A stretch of 64,000 nucleotides of DNA from assembly GCA_000320605.2 (NCBI GenBank), contig KB445794.1, positions 1,786,475 to 1,850,474 on the forward strand, given 5' to 3'. This DNA is from Gelatoporia subvermispora B. Lineage: Eukaryota; Basidiomycota; Agaricomycetes; Polyporales; Gelatoporiaceae. Each line of letters begins with the position of its first letter. Within the stretch, counting starts at the first letter, position 1. The position numbers and the translations under genes were made by a program. Below are positions 11,280 through 22,158 of this stretch, one piece after another. The notes below the pieces were generated by a model, which was not told the DNA's origin, did no database searches, and worked only from the letters and a program-made list of their open reading frames with translations.

Positions 11280-11926
11280 TCATTCGAGACCCAGGATGAG
11301 CGTCTCCGCTAAGCTGGAACGCGGCTTGATGGTGCACTCAAATGGCTCTGGGTGCCTAAGCAGCATAGTCTATTTGAGCCTTCTCCGTGTCATCGTTAAG
11401 CATAAGGATAATTTACTCGCACAATGAATCCCGAAACCACTTTCGGCTGCCACTGCGAGTCGACCACTTGCGAGGTGCGGAGAGTATGGAGAACAGATGC
11501 TTAGTCGCGGAGGGACGACAGCATTTCACGAACTCACAGATGAATTATTTCGCTGTGCGGTCTGTCGGAAACATTTGCGGATCTTTCGTCCAACAAATCA
11601 ACGGTCGCTTTCTTAGTATTATGCACGACAATCGGATGACCTAGTACTTCCAAGTATATGACTTCGCATGCGAAATTAAAGTGTCAATACTGAACCAGTA
11701 CATGACGATAAAGCCTACGCACCATACTGGTGGGCCCATTGTGCGTATGCCTTCCATTGCTCTTCCGCTGGGATCTCAAAAGTATTTCCGACGATTGGTA
11801 GCCGACTAGGGCCTGGGAGAAGAGGCGGGTTCAAAAAGCGTGAGGTTCGGCTCTTCTGTATACGTATACTGCAACCGCAATGAAGGCGCTCGCAACAGAG
11901 AGCACAGAAGCAGAGTTGAGAGACAT
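11280..11926 (-). pseudogene. P450 relic: frameshifted N-terminus joined to C-terminal end
   Basis: ATG at 11926 opens MSLNSASVLSVASAFIAVA, near-identical to P450 1. A change in a T-run at about 11837-11841 shifts the frame just before the PPGPSRLPIVGN-like hinge. The second exon (EVIYLEVLGHPIVV...) is still readable. Inside the following intron the sequence jumps, near 11502, to the penultimate P450 exon (SVLHTLRTSQ), then to the last one (HPEPFECTIKPRS, stop 11280-11282). The centre, including I-helix, ExxR and haem loop, is gone. A functional product is impossible. Confidence 0.85.
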
Positions 11927-12290
11927 ATTTACCCAGTAGTGCTATGTATCGACGATAGTGCTGATAAGGCACTCCAGGTATTCACGTGTTGTTCAGCAGG
12001 TGGTGTGCGCGCGCGCAAACACTATGACATGCATGACTCGAAGCAGATAACTGATATGGGGAATGAGGCATCGGAGAGGGTAAGCGCGGATATGCTCGAC
12101 TTCAACAATGAGCAGAGCCAGGGAGGAAGCTCTTGGAGTGAAACAAGTCCAATTCATTCACCAAATCCGGCATAGTATATGCAGACAACCAGCCCTGTAC
12201 AACATTTCCTGTACCACAGACATCAGAGGCTCGCCTCGCTGCACCTTGAAATCTCTAGTACATGAAGTTTTGAACTTTTTGTATCAGTAA
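11927..12290. repeat. Promoter-region duplicate of the P450 cluster, copy 2
   Basis: Matches the flank of P450 1 described at 10710-11030, followed by the 3' flank of P450 2. No coding sequence of its own. Confidence 0.6.
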
Positions 12291-12514
12291 CACTTCGAGA
12301 TCCTTGTGTGTACAAAATTACCGAGACCGAGAAACTGCACACAGATGTGCTATAGGCGCTGGAGCGCGCCGGTTCCGTCGAATAAGAGACTGACTGCTGC
12401 CGGGTGCGAAGCGTGGACAAGTAGATTATCGTGGAATCACAATTTCGGATCGAGTCGAAATGGAAATTTCTACAATAATGACCGAATGTGGTTCGGACGA
12501 CCACATTCTTCAAT

Positions 12515-14542
12515 TTACTCTTCATCACGACCCAAGAACAGTGTCTCAACCAGGTCGGACCGAGGCATGATGGTACAGTCAAATGGCTCAGGGTGCCTAG
12601 ACATCATTCAGAGCGTTACGCTTTTCTTGTGCGAGATTGACTCACAATATGAGTCCCGTGATCATTTTCGGCTCGCATCTCAACGGCTGGCCCATCAAAT
12701 CGACAGCCGGCGAGATCTTGAAGGAATGAAGGACAGACGCAATGTTAATGAAGAGGGATATGTCGCTGAGATATCTTCCAGGGCAGATCCTGGAAAAAGC
12801 AGCGTTATGAGGGCTTGCTTAGACTTCAACCATGCGGTTGCACACCTTCGACCGGAGCCAAATGCCACGAGTGCAGGGTCCATCACATCTGGATTCATCT
12901 TGCCGTCCTTTAGATAGCGCTCCGGTTTAAACTGTTCTGGTTCAGGGTACTCTTCCGGATCTTGCAGAATTGCCCTAGTAGATTAGCCAAAGGGAGTTAG
13001 GACGATTACCTGTAAAAGCGTTCGAAAACCAGTCACCAGGTATTTTGGAACAAAATTGTCCCTCCTGGGATCATATAGCCGTTGTACGTATCGTCTTCCA
13101 GGCTTTGATGCGCAAGGCCGAGCGGTACCACTGGTTTCCATCGTAGACACTCTTTGCAGAGCGCGTTCACATATGGCAACGAAGCACGATCAGAGAAGTC
13201 GGGTAACCTGTGTGAACCAACTACTTTGTCGAGCTCAGCCTGGGCTCGTCTCTGTACTTCTGGGAATTGGACCATGGCAAGGAAGAAGAACTGGAGGGTC
13301 GATATTGTCTACATAAAGAAAGTTATCTCGAAACGTTGTATTCGAGCCTATCCGATGCTTACGGTATCCGCGCCAGCTGCAAGGAGTTCAAATACGTATC
13401 CCATACACAGCTGATGACGTCATACCTGCGTAAGCAACTCCAGCTACGTTCTTCGCAATCTGCTCCTCCTCCATATAGGTCTCTTCGTCCAGGTGTGAGA
13501 TGCGTTCCACCAATTTGAGGGCTACTGGTACGTTCGGTCCATCTCGCTAGCGACATGGAATGGACTTCATTGTGCGTTGTTGAAGAGTGGTCAATGCACT
13601 CACTACGACGTTCTCCCATGGAACATGCCTCATCGCCAGGCTATCCACTTTCCACCTTGCTGCTTTTTTCTTGAACTCGGCTCCCGGCGCCCATGCCGGA
13701 AGGTATTTCAAGAAGGGAAGATAATCGACCAGGAAAGATCCCGGGTGAAACGCCTGGTTGATTCCATACATCGCTCTTTCCAAAACACCCACATACTTAT
13801 CGTCGCTCGCGGTCGGCTCGATGCCGTATGTGACTGACAGAATTTGCACTCCGACGACGCTATGGGTATTGTACGTCAATCGAGAGGGACGGTATGGAAA
13901 TGGACTACCTGAGCTTACTGGCTGATGTGCTGCGCAACGCCCTTCGGCTCCTGGTATAGACGCTTGAGCAATTGAGGAGCGATTCTTACTAGATTCGACT
14001 GGTATATCTTCACAGCATTCTGATGGAAAAATTGATGAAACATGCGACGATGGCGTCGCCACGATTGCCCGTATCTCATCGTCCCAAATGACCAATCAAA
14101 ACCAACCCTGGTATCGTGAGCAACACACAATGAGAGTTCAGATCATACCGGAAGCTCACATGGGAAGCATCTCGCTATGAGGTCTGTCGGAGTTGTTGGC
14201 GGATTTTTTTCAAGTAGGTCGAGGACGGCCTTCACGGTGCTGAGCACTACGATTCGTTGGCCTAATACTTCGAGGTAGACGACTTCGCCTGCGTGGCTGA
14301 AGTGTGAACGTCGGATACGCAATAATCATGAGAGCCAACGTACCATATAGTTGGGCCCATCGCGTATATGTCTTCCACTGCTCTTCGGCAGGAATATCGA
14401 GAACATTACCAACAATTGGAAGTCGACTAGGCCCGGGGGGTAGGTGTCGGTTACGATATGATCGAGCTCTCAACTTCATATATGCGCATATTGCAATGAA
14501 AGCGCCAACAAGCGGGAGTACAGCAGTAGCACTGAGAGACAT
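12515..14542 (-). CDS. Cytochrome P450 monooxygenase 2
   Basis: Start chosen at 14542 (MSLSATAVLPLVGAFIAI) by analogy with P450 1; an ATG six codons upstream (14560) is also possible. After the anchor comes PPGPSRLPIVGN. Exons then give the I-helix AGADTTISTLQFFFLAM (across an intron near 13330), ExxR KECLRW (about 13140), FGSGRRICPGRY at the haem loop (the Cys lies just after an intron near 12790) and the C-terminal HPEPFDCTIMPRSD, stop 12515-12517. No breaks seen. It is the most diverged member of the three-copy tandem cluster and likely encodes an active ER monooxygenase of unknown substrate. Confidence 0.88.
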
Positions 14543-14640
14543 GAGGGTCGTGGGGTTCACTGAACAGCAGATGGTACTGATATAGGATTCGGGCTATTCC
14601 TCATGTTTCACCTGACATTGCGGACGTCTTCCGGAAGAGA

Positions 14641-15032
14641 TCAATGACAGCAGACTTCGTCCAAATACGTACAGCGAGGCACAAGAAGCGACAGAAAGCG
14701 CACGATGATTGAGAGGCATTGGCTAAAATCGACTTCCTCGAGATATGAAAAGGAGTCGGCAACATTAGCTGAGGTACATGTGACGGGTGCAACCGAGGCT
14801 CCATAGCTTCCAAGACCTGATTTAGATAGACGTGGTGGTGAGATAGATTTGACCAGGATGGCAATAGAGCAACCACGGCGCACCTAATTCGACTACTTGA
14901 CCAGCGATCTGACGATCTTCGTTCAATTTGCTGGCGACCAGCTATCAGAGACAGAAAGACGACTCCCTTCACTGCGCAGAATCAACCAACCGGGAATACA
15001 TGCTGCTGCACAGACCGCAATGAGCCATTCAT
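14641..15032 (-). CDS. Possible small spliced gene, uncertain
   Basis: A clear TATA box on the minus strand (TATATAAA, 15108-15115) has an ATG about 76 bp downstream at 15032. Removing a GTTGGT...ATAG segment and then a GTCAAA...TCAG segment would give a Cys-containing peptide. It would end SYGASVAPVTCTSANV...LDEVCCH at about 14641. No family is recognised and the introns are short, so this is only a candidate. Otherwise 14561-15450 holds no gene I can support. Confidence 0.22.
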
Positions 15033-15107
15033 GCTGCACAATGCCAAAATCTTTGCTACATTTTCGGCTTGTGCTTGATCGAGGAATCAACAAAAATGAG
15101 AGAAGGT

Positions 15108-15115
15108 TTATATAG
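15108..15115 (-). promoter_or_regulatory. TATA box without an established gene
   Basis: TATATAAA on the minus strand, a strong consensus, about 76 bp before the candidate ATG at 15032. Confidence 0.4.
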
Positions 15116-15450
15116 GAAGAGTCGTATGAGCGATAGTTGAGAGTGTAATCGCCGCAGAGACTCCGACGGCTCTCTAGTATGTCACCGTAGACCGCCCATG
15201 ATCTATAGTACTGCGACATTTACATGTGACATATAATGTCTTCATCTTCCTCTCCATGACCCATATCGGTTCTCATTCTGCGACACCGGGTACAGCTGTA
15301 GTATTCGTACGTAGGCAGAGGGTCCGCCAGGTCATAAGTTCATCAATGCGCACAACATGGTCTCTGTTCAGCTCGGAAAATAAGAGAGTTGATTATGGAA
15401 CTTCGCATTGTGGACCAATTGGTAGGACGAGAGCATAGCGGGCCCTCGAA

Positions 15451-16207
15451 TCATTGAGTCGTCTTTGGAGCGGAGGTTGTTTGATCATCTGTCGTAGCTA
15501 CCCGTAATGTGGTTGTCTCGCTGAACCGTACGCCACCATCGTGATGCATGAGCCTGCGAATTCTCTCTCCCACGCCGATCCCCATCCTGATCTGTAGGCC
15601 TTTGCTTTTCTGGCCTTTACCATAGTAACGCATAGCATAGGTGTCTAATTGGCGCAGAAAGCCACTGTTAGGACACACAATGCTGCGTTTCGATGTAACA
15701 TAGGAGATGGATTCCGACGGTAGCATAGAAGTCGTTGCGACAAGATATGCACAAACGACCGTCGCTGAACGTGACATGCCCATCAGGCAATGCACCTGAA
15801 ACATTCGATAAGGCCTCACTGAAGACGGTCAAAGTAAGATGAGAACAACTCACAAGCACAACATTGGTATCATTCTCCGAAAGGGCATCCTTGATGAACT
15901 GGGTAGTCTGTTCCAAGTATTGCAAGATGTCTGCCTGTGGACTATCCTCGATGGGGATGAGGAGCGTCTTCAGATGCGGCAACGAGGATGGGAACTTCGG
16001 CGCGTGGTTCATCACAGAGATAACATGGGTAGCTCCTAGAGAAGTCAACTGTGCCTCGTCTCTGGCTACCAAGAGATTCGAGAGGTAGAGCCGGGGGATA
16101 ATGAGGGAGGGCATGCGTCCCTGGATGAGACGATCCCTCGGTCGAATGGTTCGAGGAGACTTGACGACGAGAGAAGACTGGACATTTGGCGCAGAGAACG
16201 AGAGCAT
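15451..16207 (-). CDS. Dual-specificity protein phosphatase
   Basis: Two exons. Exon 1 starts at 16207 (MLSFSAPNVQSSLVV; an internal ATG at about 16114, MPSLIIPRLYLSN, is an alternative). It carries the DSP beta-strand pattern IIPRLYLSNLLVARD...LGATHVISVMN. A GTGAGT...TTTCAG intron precedes exon 2, which opens with the catalytic loop VHCLMGMSRSATVVCAYL, fitting HCxxGxxRS/T with Cys nucleophile and Arg. The general-acid Asp is likely in the IEDSPQADIL segment. The C-terminal tail is basic and Thr-rich. The enzyme dephosphorylates phospho-Tyr and phospho-Ser/Thr; the target is unknown. It is divergent from the CLC gene. Confidence 0.85.
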
Positions 16208-16290
16208 ATGGTTCGCGTAGGGTTCAGGATCAGAGCTACAATCAAGGAACGAGACATGGCTCGGACAGGCCGGCGTATCGGGTGGCAGGC

Positions 16291-16296
16291 TATAAA
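16291..16296 (+). promoter_or_regulatory. TATA box of the CLC gene
   Basis: CTATAAACG in the DSP/CLC divergent interval, about 238 bp before the CLC start codon at 16529. Confidence 0.4.
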
Positions 16297-16528
16297 CGCG
16301 CTCGACCAGGGTCGAACTTCAGCCACTCACTGCCACTTTCTGATTGGCGCTCATCTTTTCCCACAGTCCGGTTTGGTTCATCTTCTGGCGAACCGAACTC
16401 ATTATTCCCGCTCGTCCAGAACGCGTCCTTGGACACTCTTGTGGGCGGACTCCCTGCAGACTGGACTAGTCAACACGTATGTTCAACATTTGTTCCTAGT
16501 TCTGGAAATTCTCGCGGAGACAGCGAAG

Positions 16529-19500
16529 ATGTCGTGAGTCTCAAGTATGGCAGCTTTCCTTGCCGTGTATTCAGGGAACTACAGGGACTCTCGTATCCCA
16601 TGGTTCAGACCGGGCAACGGCCACTCATATACCGTTGGGGATGCGGAACAGTTTGAACTCTTGGACGGTGGAGAAGGAAACCAGCGAACAATGCCACATC
16701 GAACTGGTCAACGGCCTGCATACCCAGAAGGCAGCACTATCGACTGGCTACGAGAAGAGGCGGCTGAGCGGGAAAGGCAACGACGTTTGCACGCGCAGCG
16801 TGGTCTCCGTGGTCTCTGGGGAGTCATATTGGATTCTGCCATCATGTGGTTTGTGGCTGTGGCAACTGGAGTAGGTATCGGGCTGGCTGGGGCTTGGCTG
16901 GATATACTTGTCAAGTGGTAAGTCCTGTGCGGTAGACTGTCGCCATGTCCCCTCCGTAACAAGAAGCCGCAGGCTGGGCGACTTGAGAGAAGGGCGGTGC
17001 GCCCATGGCTTCTTCTACAATCAGGTGACATGCTGTAGTGGAGTTGACCGTATGTACTTACACCGTATCCTAAATTCAATTGTATCTGATAATGTACCTT
17101 TGAATGAAGCGGGAGAACTGTGCACGGAATGGCAGACGTGGAGCGAAACCTTGCACGTCCGATCAATCTTTGGCCAGTCCCTGTTACAATCCTTCGTGTA
17201 TATGACCCTTGCGGTAAGCTAGGCGTTGTGTTGCTTGCGGACTGAACTCACGGAACGTCGACATGTTAAAGATTGCTTTCGCTGGGAGTGCTGCATTGCT
17301 TGTGAAGACATACGCACCCTAGTAAGCGAAAACACCATACGAAGCACTCCATATTTGACTCAACGCGTCTTGTCACCAGCGCATTCCACACGGGAAGTAA
17401 GTTCTGCAACGAAGGGGTGTAACTGACGAGCTCATTCATTGCACTTATTTTGTAGTTCCCGAGATCAAGGCCGTGCGTTCTATAACATGACTTACTCGCA
17501 TTCCCTCTGATCGAATTATCATGCTAGGTAGATCTTAAGCGGCTATGTGCTAGACTCCTTCCTCAGCCCATGGACTCTGCTCATCAAGGCCCTGGGCCTC
17601 GCGTTGTCGGTAGCATCTGGACTGTCCCTCGGGAAGGAGGTACGTCTGGGCCGTCATAACTTGACGACTTAAACCCATATGTGAACAACAGGGTCCGCTT
17701 GTCCATGTGTCATGCTGCATGGCGTACCTGTTCTCTAAACCATTTCACCAATTCCGAGCCAACGAGGCGCAAAAGCGCAAACTACTCACAGCAGCAGCAG
17801 TAGCTGGCGTTTCCGTCGCGTTCGGCAGTCCATTAGGGGGCGTACTGTTTGGCCTTGAGGAGCTCGATCTGTTCTCCGACGAAAGCGACGTTATGTGGCG
17901 TGGCTTCGTGACGTCTGTGATTGCCGCCGTCTCGCTGCAGTATGTTGATCCGTTTGGGACGTCAAAGCTGGTCTTGTTCGAGGTGACTGGAGTTGCGGAT
18001 ACCTGGAGAGCCTTCGAGCTGGTCTGTGAAGTGTCAGTTTGATAATGACCAGTGTCATGACGTTGCTGGGTCTGTAGGTTCCCTGGCTTTTCCTCGCTGT
18101 CATTGGGGTGAGTCAGCGCTGCGAATGCGCAAACAGTGGTGTCATGCTCATGCATGCATAGGGTCTCTTAGGCTCCCTTCTCATCAAGCTCAACGCCGCT
18201 GCGGCCGTGTATAGGCACAACAGTGTCATCCGTGATTGGCCTATCCTAGAAGTTGTCGGCTTTACTGCGCTGACTGCTGCCGTCAGCTACCTGGTGAATA
18301 TAATGCAGTCATTCGCTAGATACATGCTAACTCTCTCTTCAGGTTGTGTTCTTGCGTGTGCAATCATCAGAACTAGTTGCCAACTTATTCCAAGAGTGCG
18401 ATCCAACAAAAGGAGATTATCATGGGTTATGCAAGTAAGCATCACGGCTTGTTCTCGGGAACGTCATACTTATCCAGGTCGTGCCCAAGTCCGACCGCTA
18501 TATGGGCCAATGTCTTCCTCCTAATCTTGACTGCAGTGACAAAGGTCGCTCTGACTGCGTGGACGTTCGGCATGATGGTAAGCACGTGCGGAAAGGCCCG
18601 TCACTCGTCTTATAATGGACTGGTAGGTACCCGCTGGTATCTTCTTACCTACGATCGCAATTGGAGCATGTCTCGGTCGTGCGGTTGGTCTTCTCACGTA
18701 CGAACACAGTATCTCTTCCTAGACCCATCCAGCTAATTGCTCTGAACATGCCAGGCAAGGCTTGCATCGCACATACCCCAAATCCTGGATCTTCTCCTCA
18801 TGTCCCCCGGATCCGACGGTGCGCTGCGTGTCTCCAGGTTTCTATGCTGTGATTGGAGCATCTGCCATGCTCGGCGGGGTCACTCGCATGACGAGTGAGT
18901 TCTGGTGATGTGCTCAACTTTGACATCTGACCCCAAACATACCACCTAGTCTCACTGGTGGTCATTCTCTTCGAGGTAAGTTGCATCCTTCCTTACGGTC
19001 TGCAGTCTGGTGACACGCCTGGATCCGGTGCAGCTCACCGGCGCTCTATCGCACGTCCTGCCCATCATGATCTCCGTTATGGTCGCAAAATGGGTCGGCG
19101 ATGCGTTCGGCAAGGACGGCATCTACTCCATCTGGATAGCGATGCGACAATACCCCTGGCTACCGCCCGTGGACTTCCGCGACCGCGGCGAGACCGTGGC
19201 GCGAGTGATGAAACCTGCAGGAGACCTTGTCGTCGTGCGCGATGAGGGCCAGTGCACGCTGCGCGAGCTCGATACGCTCCTCAAGGCGCATGCGTTCCGT
19301 GGGTTCCCTGTGGTGTGTGGCGAGCACCTCGTGGGGTATGCGACGAGGGAGAAGTTAGAAGCGGCCATCGGTGCGTGATTCCTCGGTGGACCCAGGCACA
19401 AGCTGATGAAGACGCAGAGCCTTTGTTGGAGGAGGATGCCGCATCGGGAGCGCAGCGCAGCTGCACTTTCGGCGCGCAGCCAAATGCCGCAGATGCTGGT

Positions 19501-19773
19501 ATAGTGAACCTGGCACTTGTGCTCGAGGAGGCTATCCTCCAGCTGCGCAAGGACGTGCCGCTTGAGCTTGTCGTCAGCATGTTCCAAAAGCTGGTGCGTG
19601 GCAAGACGCGCGATGCGAGGATCCGACTGAACAGGGCATCTTTACAGAATCTGCGGCACATCCTCTTCACGCACGAGGGGAAGCTGACTGGGTTGATAAC
19701 GAAGACAGATATCGTCTGGCTTCTCACTGCACATTTCCCGTATACCGCTGCCTTGTCGGAGAAGCCTCGTTGA
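16529..19773 (+). CDS. CLC-family chloride channel/transporter with two CBS domains
   Basis: The best start is ATG 16529: five coding bases (ATGTC), a 51-bp intron (16534-16584), then an exon reading [16 protein letters not shown]. Later exons give the first membrane helix ([17 protein letters not shown]), [23 protein letters not shown], the filter/gating segment SLGKEGPLVHVS (gating Glu in GKEGP) and [16 protein letters not shown]. More membrane helices follow. CBS 1 ([17 protein letters not shown]...) lies at about 19200-19375 and CBS 2 ([21 protein letters not shown]) at about 19650-19740. The family moves chloride in intracellular organelles (Gef1/ClC-3 type). The GSGIP motif is altered to HTGIP. 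Stop at 19771-19773. Confidence 0.87.
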
Positions 19774-19899
19774 GAGGAATATACTACAGGCTGCTATGTA
19801 CATTTTGCTGTTGTCTAGTCCTGGGCTAACGTGATACATTCCACACTAACTAGACGGCACGTGTGAGACAGAGGCGAGAGAAACCGTATCTGATATGCA

Positions 19900-20952
19900 T
19901 CATGTCCGCAGGATATAGAGATAATAGTGGAATGCCTCGCCCAACTGCTTGATTTCTAGAGTTGTGCCTGGGCGCGTGAGGTACCGACGGCGGAAGTGGG
20001 GTTGCCCGAAGGTGAGGTAAATGAAGACTCCGCCAGGCTTGCGGAGCACCCTGTGTCATGACCTATTAGCTGTATAATGTGACAGGAACTAACTCTGTTA
20101 CTTGCCGGACAACCTCGTCGACTTCGCGATCGCAGTTCTCGATGACCTCTGCCGGAGGGTCCTGTGGGTAGGTCAACGATCTATCCGGTATGTAGTTGAT
20201 GCGGTATATGCGTACCCAGACGTCGCCTTTGGCGGTCATCATCGCGTCCATGGTGCCTGTTCACAGATAATGAGACGTAGCATTCAACTGAAATTGGCCA
20301 GCAGACCTTTGTCGATCGCGACGTCGAAAGACCCAGAGTCGAAGGTCAGTTGCCGGATGTCCATCTCATGCCCTGGTTGACCATGAGATGGGCATGAGAT
20401 CTGGTATTTTGTCTCGACTTACATTCCATCTCGGGTCTGGTTTGTCCGTGACGCTGTTTCATCTTCTCGATCAATATGCCGGAGTACTTGCCAATCAAAT
20501 CAATAGATGGTATCTCTGAATAGGAAGTCGAGTCTCACATCGGTGTTGACAATGTTCTTGTAACCATCGTCGTACATCTATCGTGGCGTGATTGAGTCAA
20601 GCATGCCGAAACAAGCAGCCTAGAATGGACCTCTTCAGATAGCTTCGAGTTACCACATCCCAGCATGAGGATCCGTGCGTTCTTGTTGGGTATGAGATCC
20701 CGGAGAATGTCTGCAACCTCTCCATACGATTTGAACCAGTCAAAGGAGGAATCATCTGACTCTCTGTTCCGGAGGTCGGGGTTGCAGCTCAATCCGACCA
20801 TACTTCATATCCTAGCAAACTTACTGGTTGTATCGCTGATCCCTATATCGTTCATACACTTCATGGGCTTGTACTTCATGCATGTATTCTGAAGCTCACC
20901 AGTACTCCTTTGTCCCGTACTGCTCATTTTTCTCGGGTAGGACGTGAGCCAT
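19900..20952 (-). CDS. SAM-dependent methyltransferase, EEF1A-KMT4/METTL13-like
   Basis: ATG at 20952 begins MAHVLPEKNEQYGTKEYW, ended by a GTGAGC donor. Downstream exons give SFDWFKSYGEVADILRD, the SAM-binding motif I ILMLGCGNSKLSEE, the motif MEWHEMDIRQLTF, DVAIDKGTMDAMM, and the closing VLRKPGGVFIYLTFGQPHF...HYYLYILRT, stop at 19900-19902. This chain is the class I methyltransferase family related to eukaryotic EF1A lysine methyltransferases. The specific substrate is inferred from family only. One intron carries a hairpin near its 3' end (see findings). Confidence 0.85.
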
Positions 20953-21544
20953 TGTGGACGACCCCGAATCCAACTGGCAACTAGAGGAGAGGACGTGCAG
21001 TTACGATCCGGATCTCGAGTAGCTTCCGGCAATCTCCTCAATCTGGCAAAGAAGATCTCCGAGCGCTTGTACTTGGTTCGAGCCGGATTAATTCGTCATC
21101 GCCCAGCAGCGAACTTCGACGACGGGGGGATGAAGGACATGGTGTAGCTATGCGGACATCTTTGGAGGAAATCAGTACGTGTGAGATGAGATAAAGGAAT
21201 ATGTGTGCCTGGGCATTCATCCAAGAGTTTGATCCTCAGTCCTGAAGCCTGTTCAATTGCGTGCAGGGCTTTCATCCGCTCATATGATGGCCTGAGGTTC
21301 GATACAACTGGATACTTGTCATGGTCATCTCAAGATGCGGTCAACTCTCGACCAGGCAGTGATGTTCGAGATGTTCGAGATGTTCGAGGTGGGACTCGGC
21401 GGGTGACCGCAGCCTGAGCGTGGGCCTGCGTGGGCATTCGGCCGATCACGCGTAAGCCATGCCCGGCTCTTATAATGCGGGGTAAGCTCCCGCGTAACCC
21501 TTCCCACTGCTGAGCGACCCATCTTCACAACTCATTCAAACAAG

Positions 21545-22017
21545 ATGGTAATGACCGAATACCACCGTGCATGACCAGTACTGAAAGTGATCGCATAGTC
21601 TGCATATCCGGCGTACATCATGGGCACCCTCTGCATTGTTGGGGGTGTCACCGGCTTCGCGCGTACGCGCAGTATCCCATCCCTCGTCGCTGGTGTCAGG
21701 TGCGTTACCTATTGCAAAGCACAAATGATTGCAATCTTAAAGCCTCGGTGCTTGCAGTGTCGGTCTGCTATACCTCTGGAGCGCGGACAGCATCCGCAGG
21801 GGAGCAGGCAATGGTCTCGAGGGCGCTCTCGGTACGTGGTGTCGTGTTCGTCCAGGACCGCGCTCTCATGACACGTCTGCCATCAGGGGCGTCTGCACTG
21901 CTCCTGCTCTCATCTCTTCCACGCGCGGCAAAGGGCCCCGTGCCAGCAGTCCTCTCAGTTACCTCCGCCGTGTCCGCAGTGTACTACGGCCGGAAGGTGT
22001 ACCTCATTAGACAGTAG
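21545..22017 (+). CDS. TMEM14-family small membrane protein
   Basis: Four exons: 21545-21547 (the ATG alone), 21599-21699, 21758-21831 and 21887-22017. All splice sites are GT-AG and the joined frame is clean. The product is about 102 aa: MSAYPAYIMGTLCIVGGVTG, FARTRSIPSLVAG, then SVGLLYLWSADSIRRG and two more hydrophobic helices. Tandem G-rich helices with the FARTxSxPSLVAG signature mark TMEM14, a four-helix protein of mitochondrial or ER membranes linked in other organisms to haem or fatty-acid handling. The exact role here is unknown. Confidence 0.87.
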
Positions 22018-22158
22018 GTCTCGTGGGTCCTGTAACATGTATCATGGTGTGCTTGGAATAGTGTGCAATTGTATCACCACTTAAATCCCATGTCGTGTGC
22101 GTACGCAATCTGATCCAGTAAGAGTAGATTGCGACCCAACCCAACAGCTACAGAACAC

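Noticed and set aside
16547..16584. ATG at 16547 as CLC start (MAAFLAVYS)
   Set aside because: It falls inside a canonical 51-bp intron; the ATG at 16529 spliced to 16585 gives a better N-terminus.
21359..21390. GATGTTCGA tandem triplet
   Set aside because: Short simple repeat in an intergenic promoter region; no structure beyond slippage.
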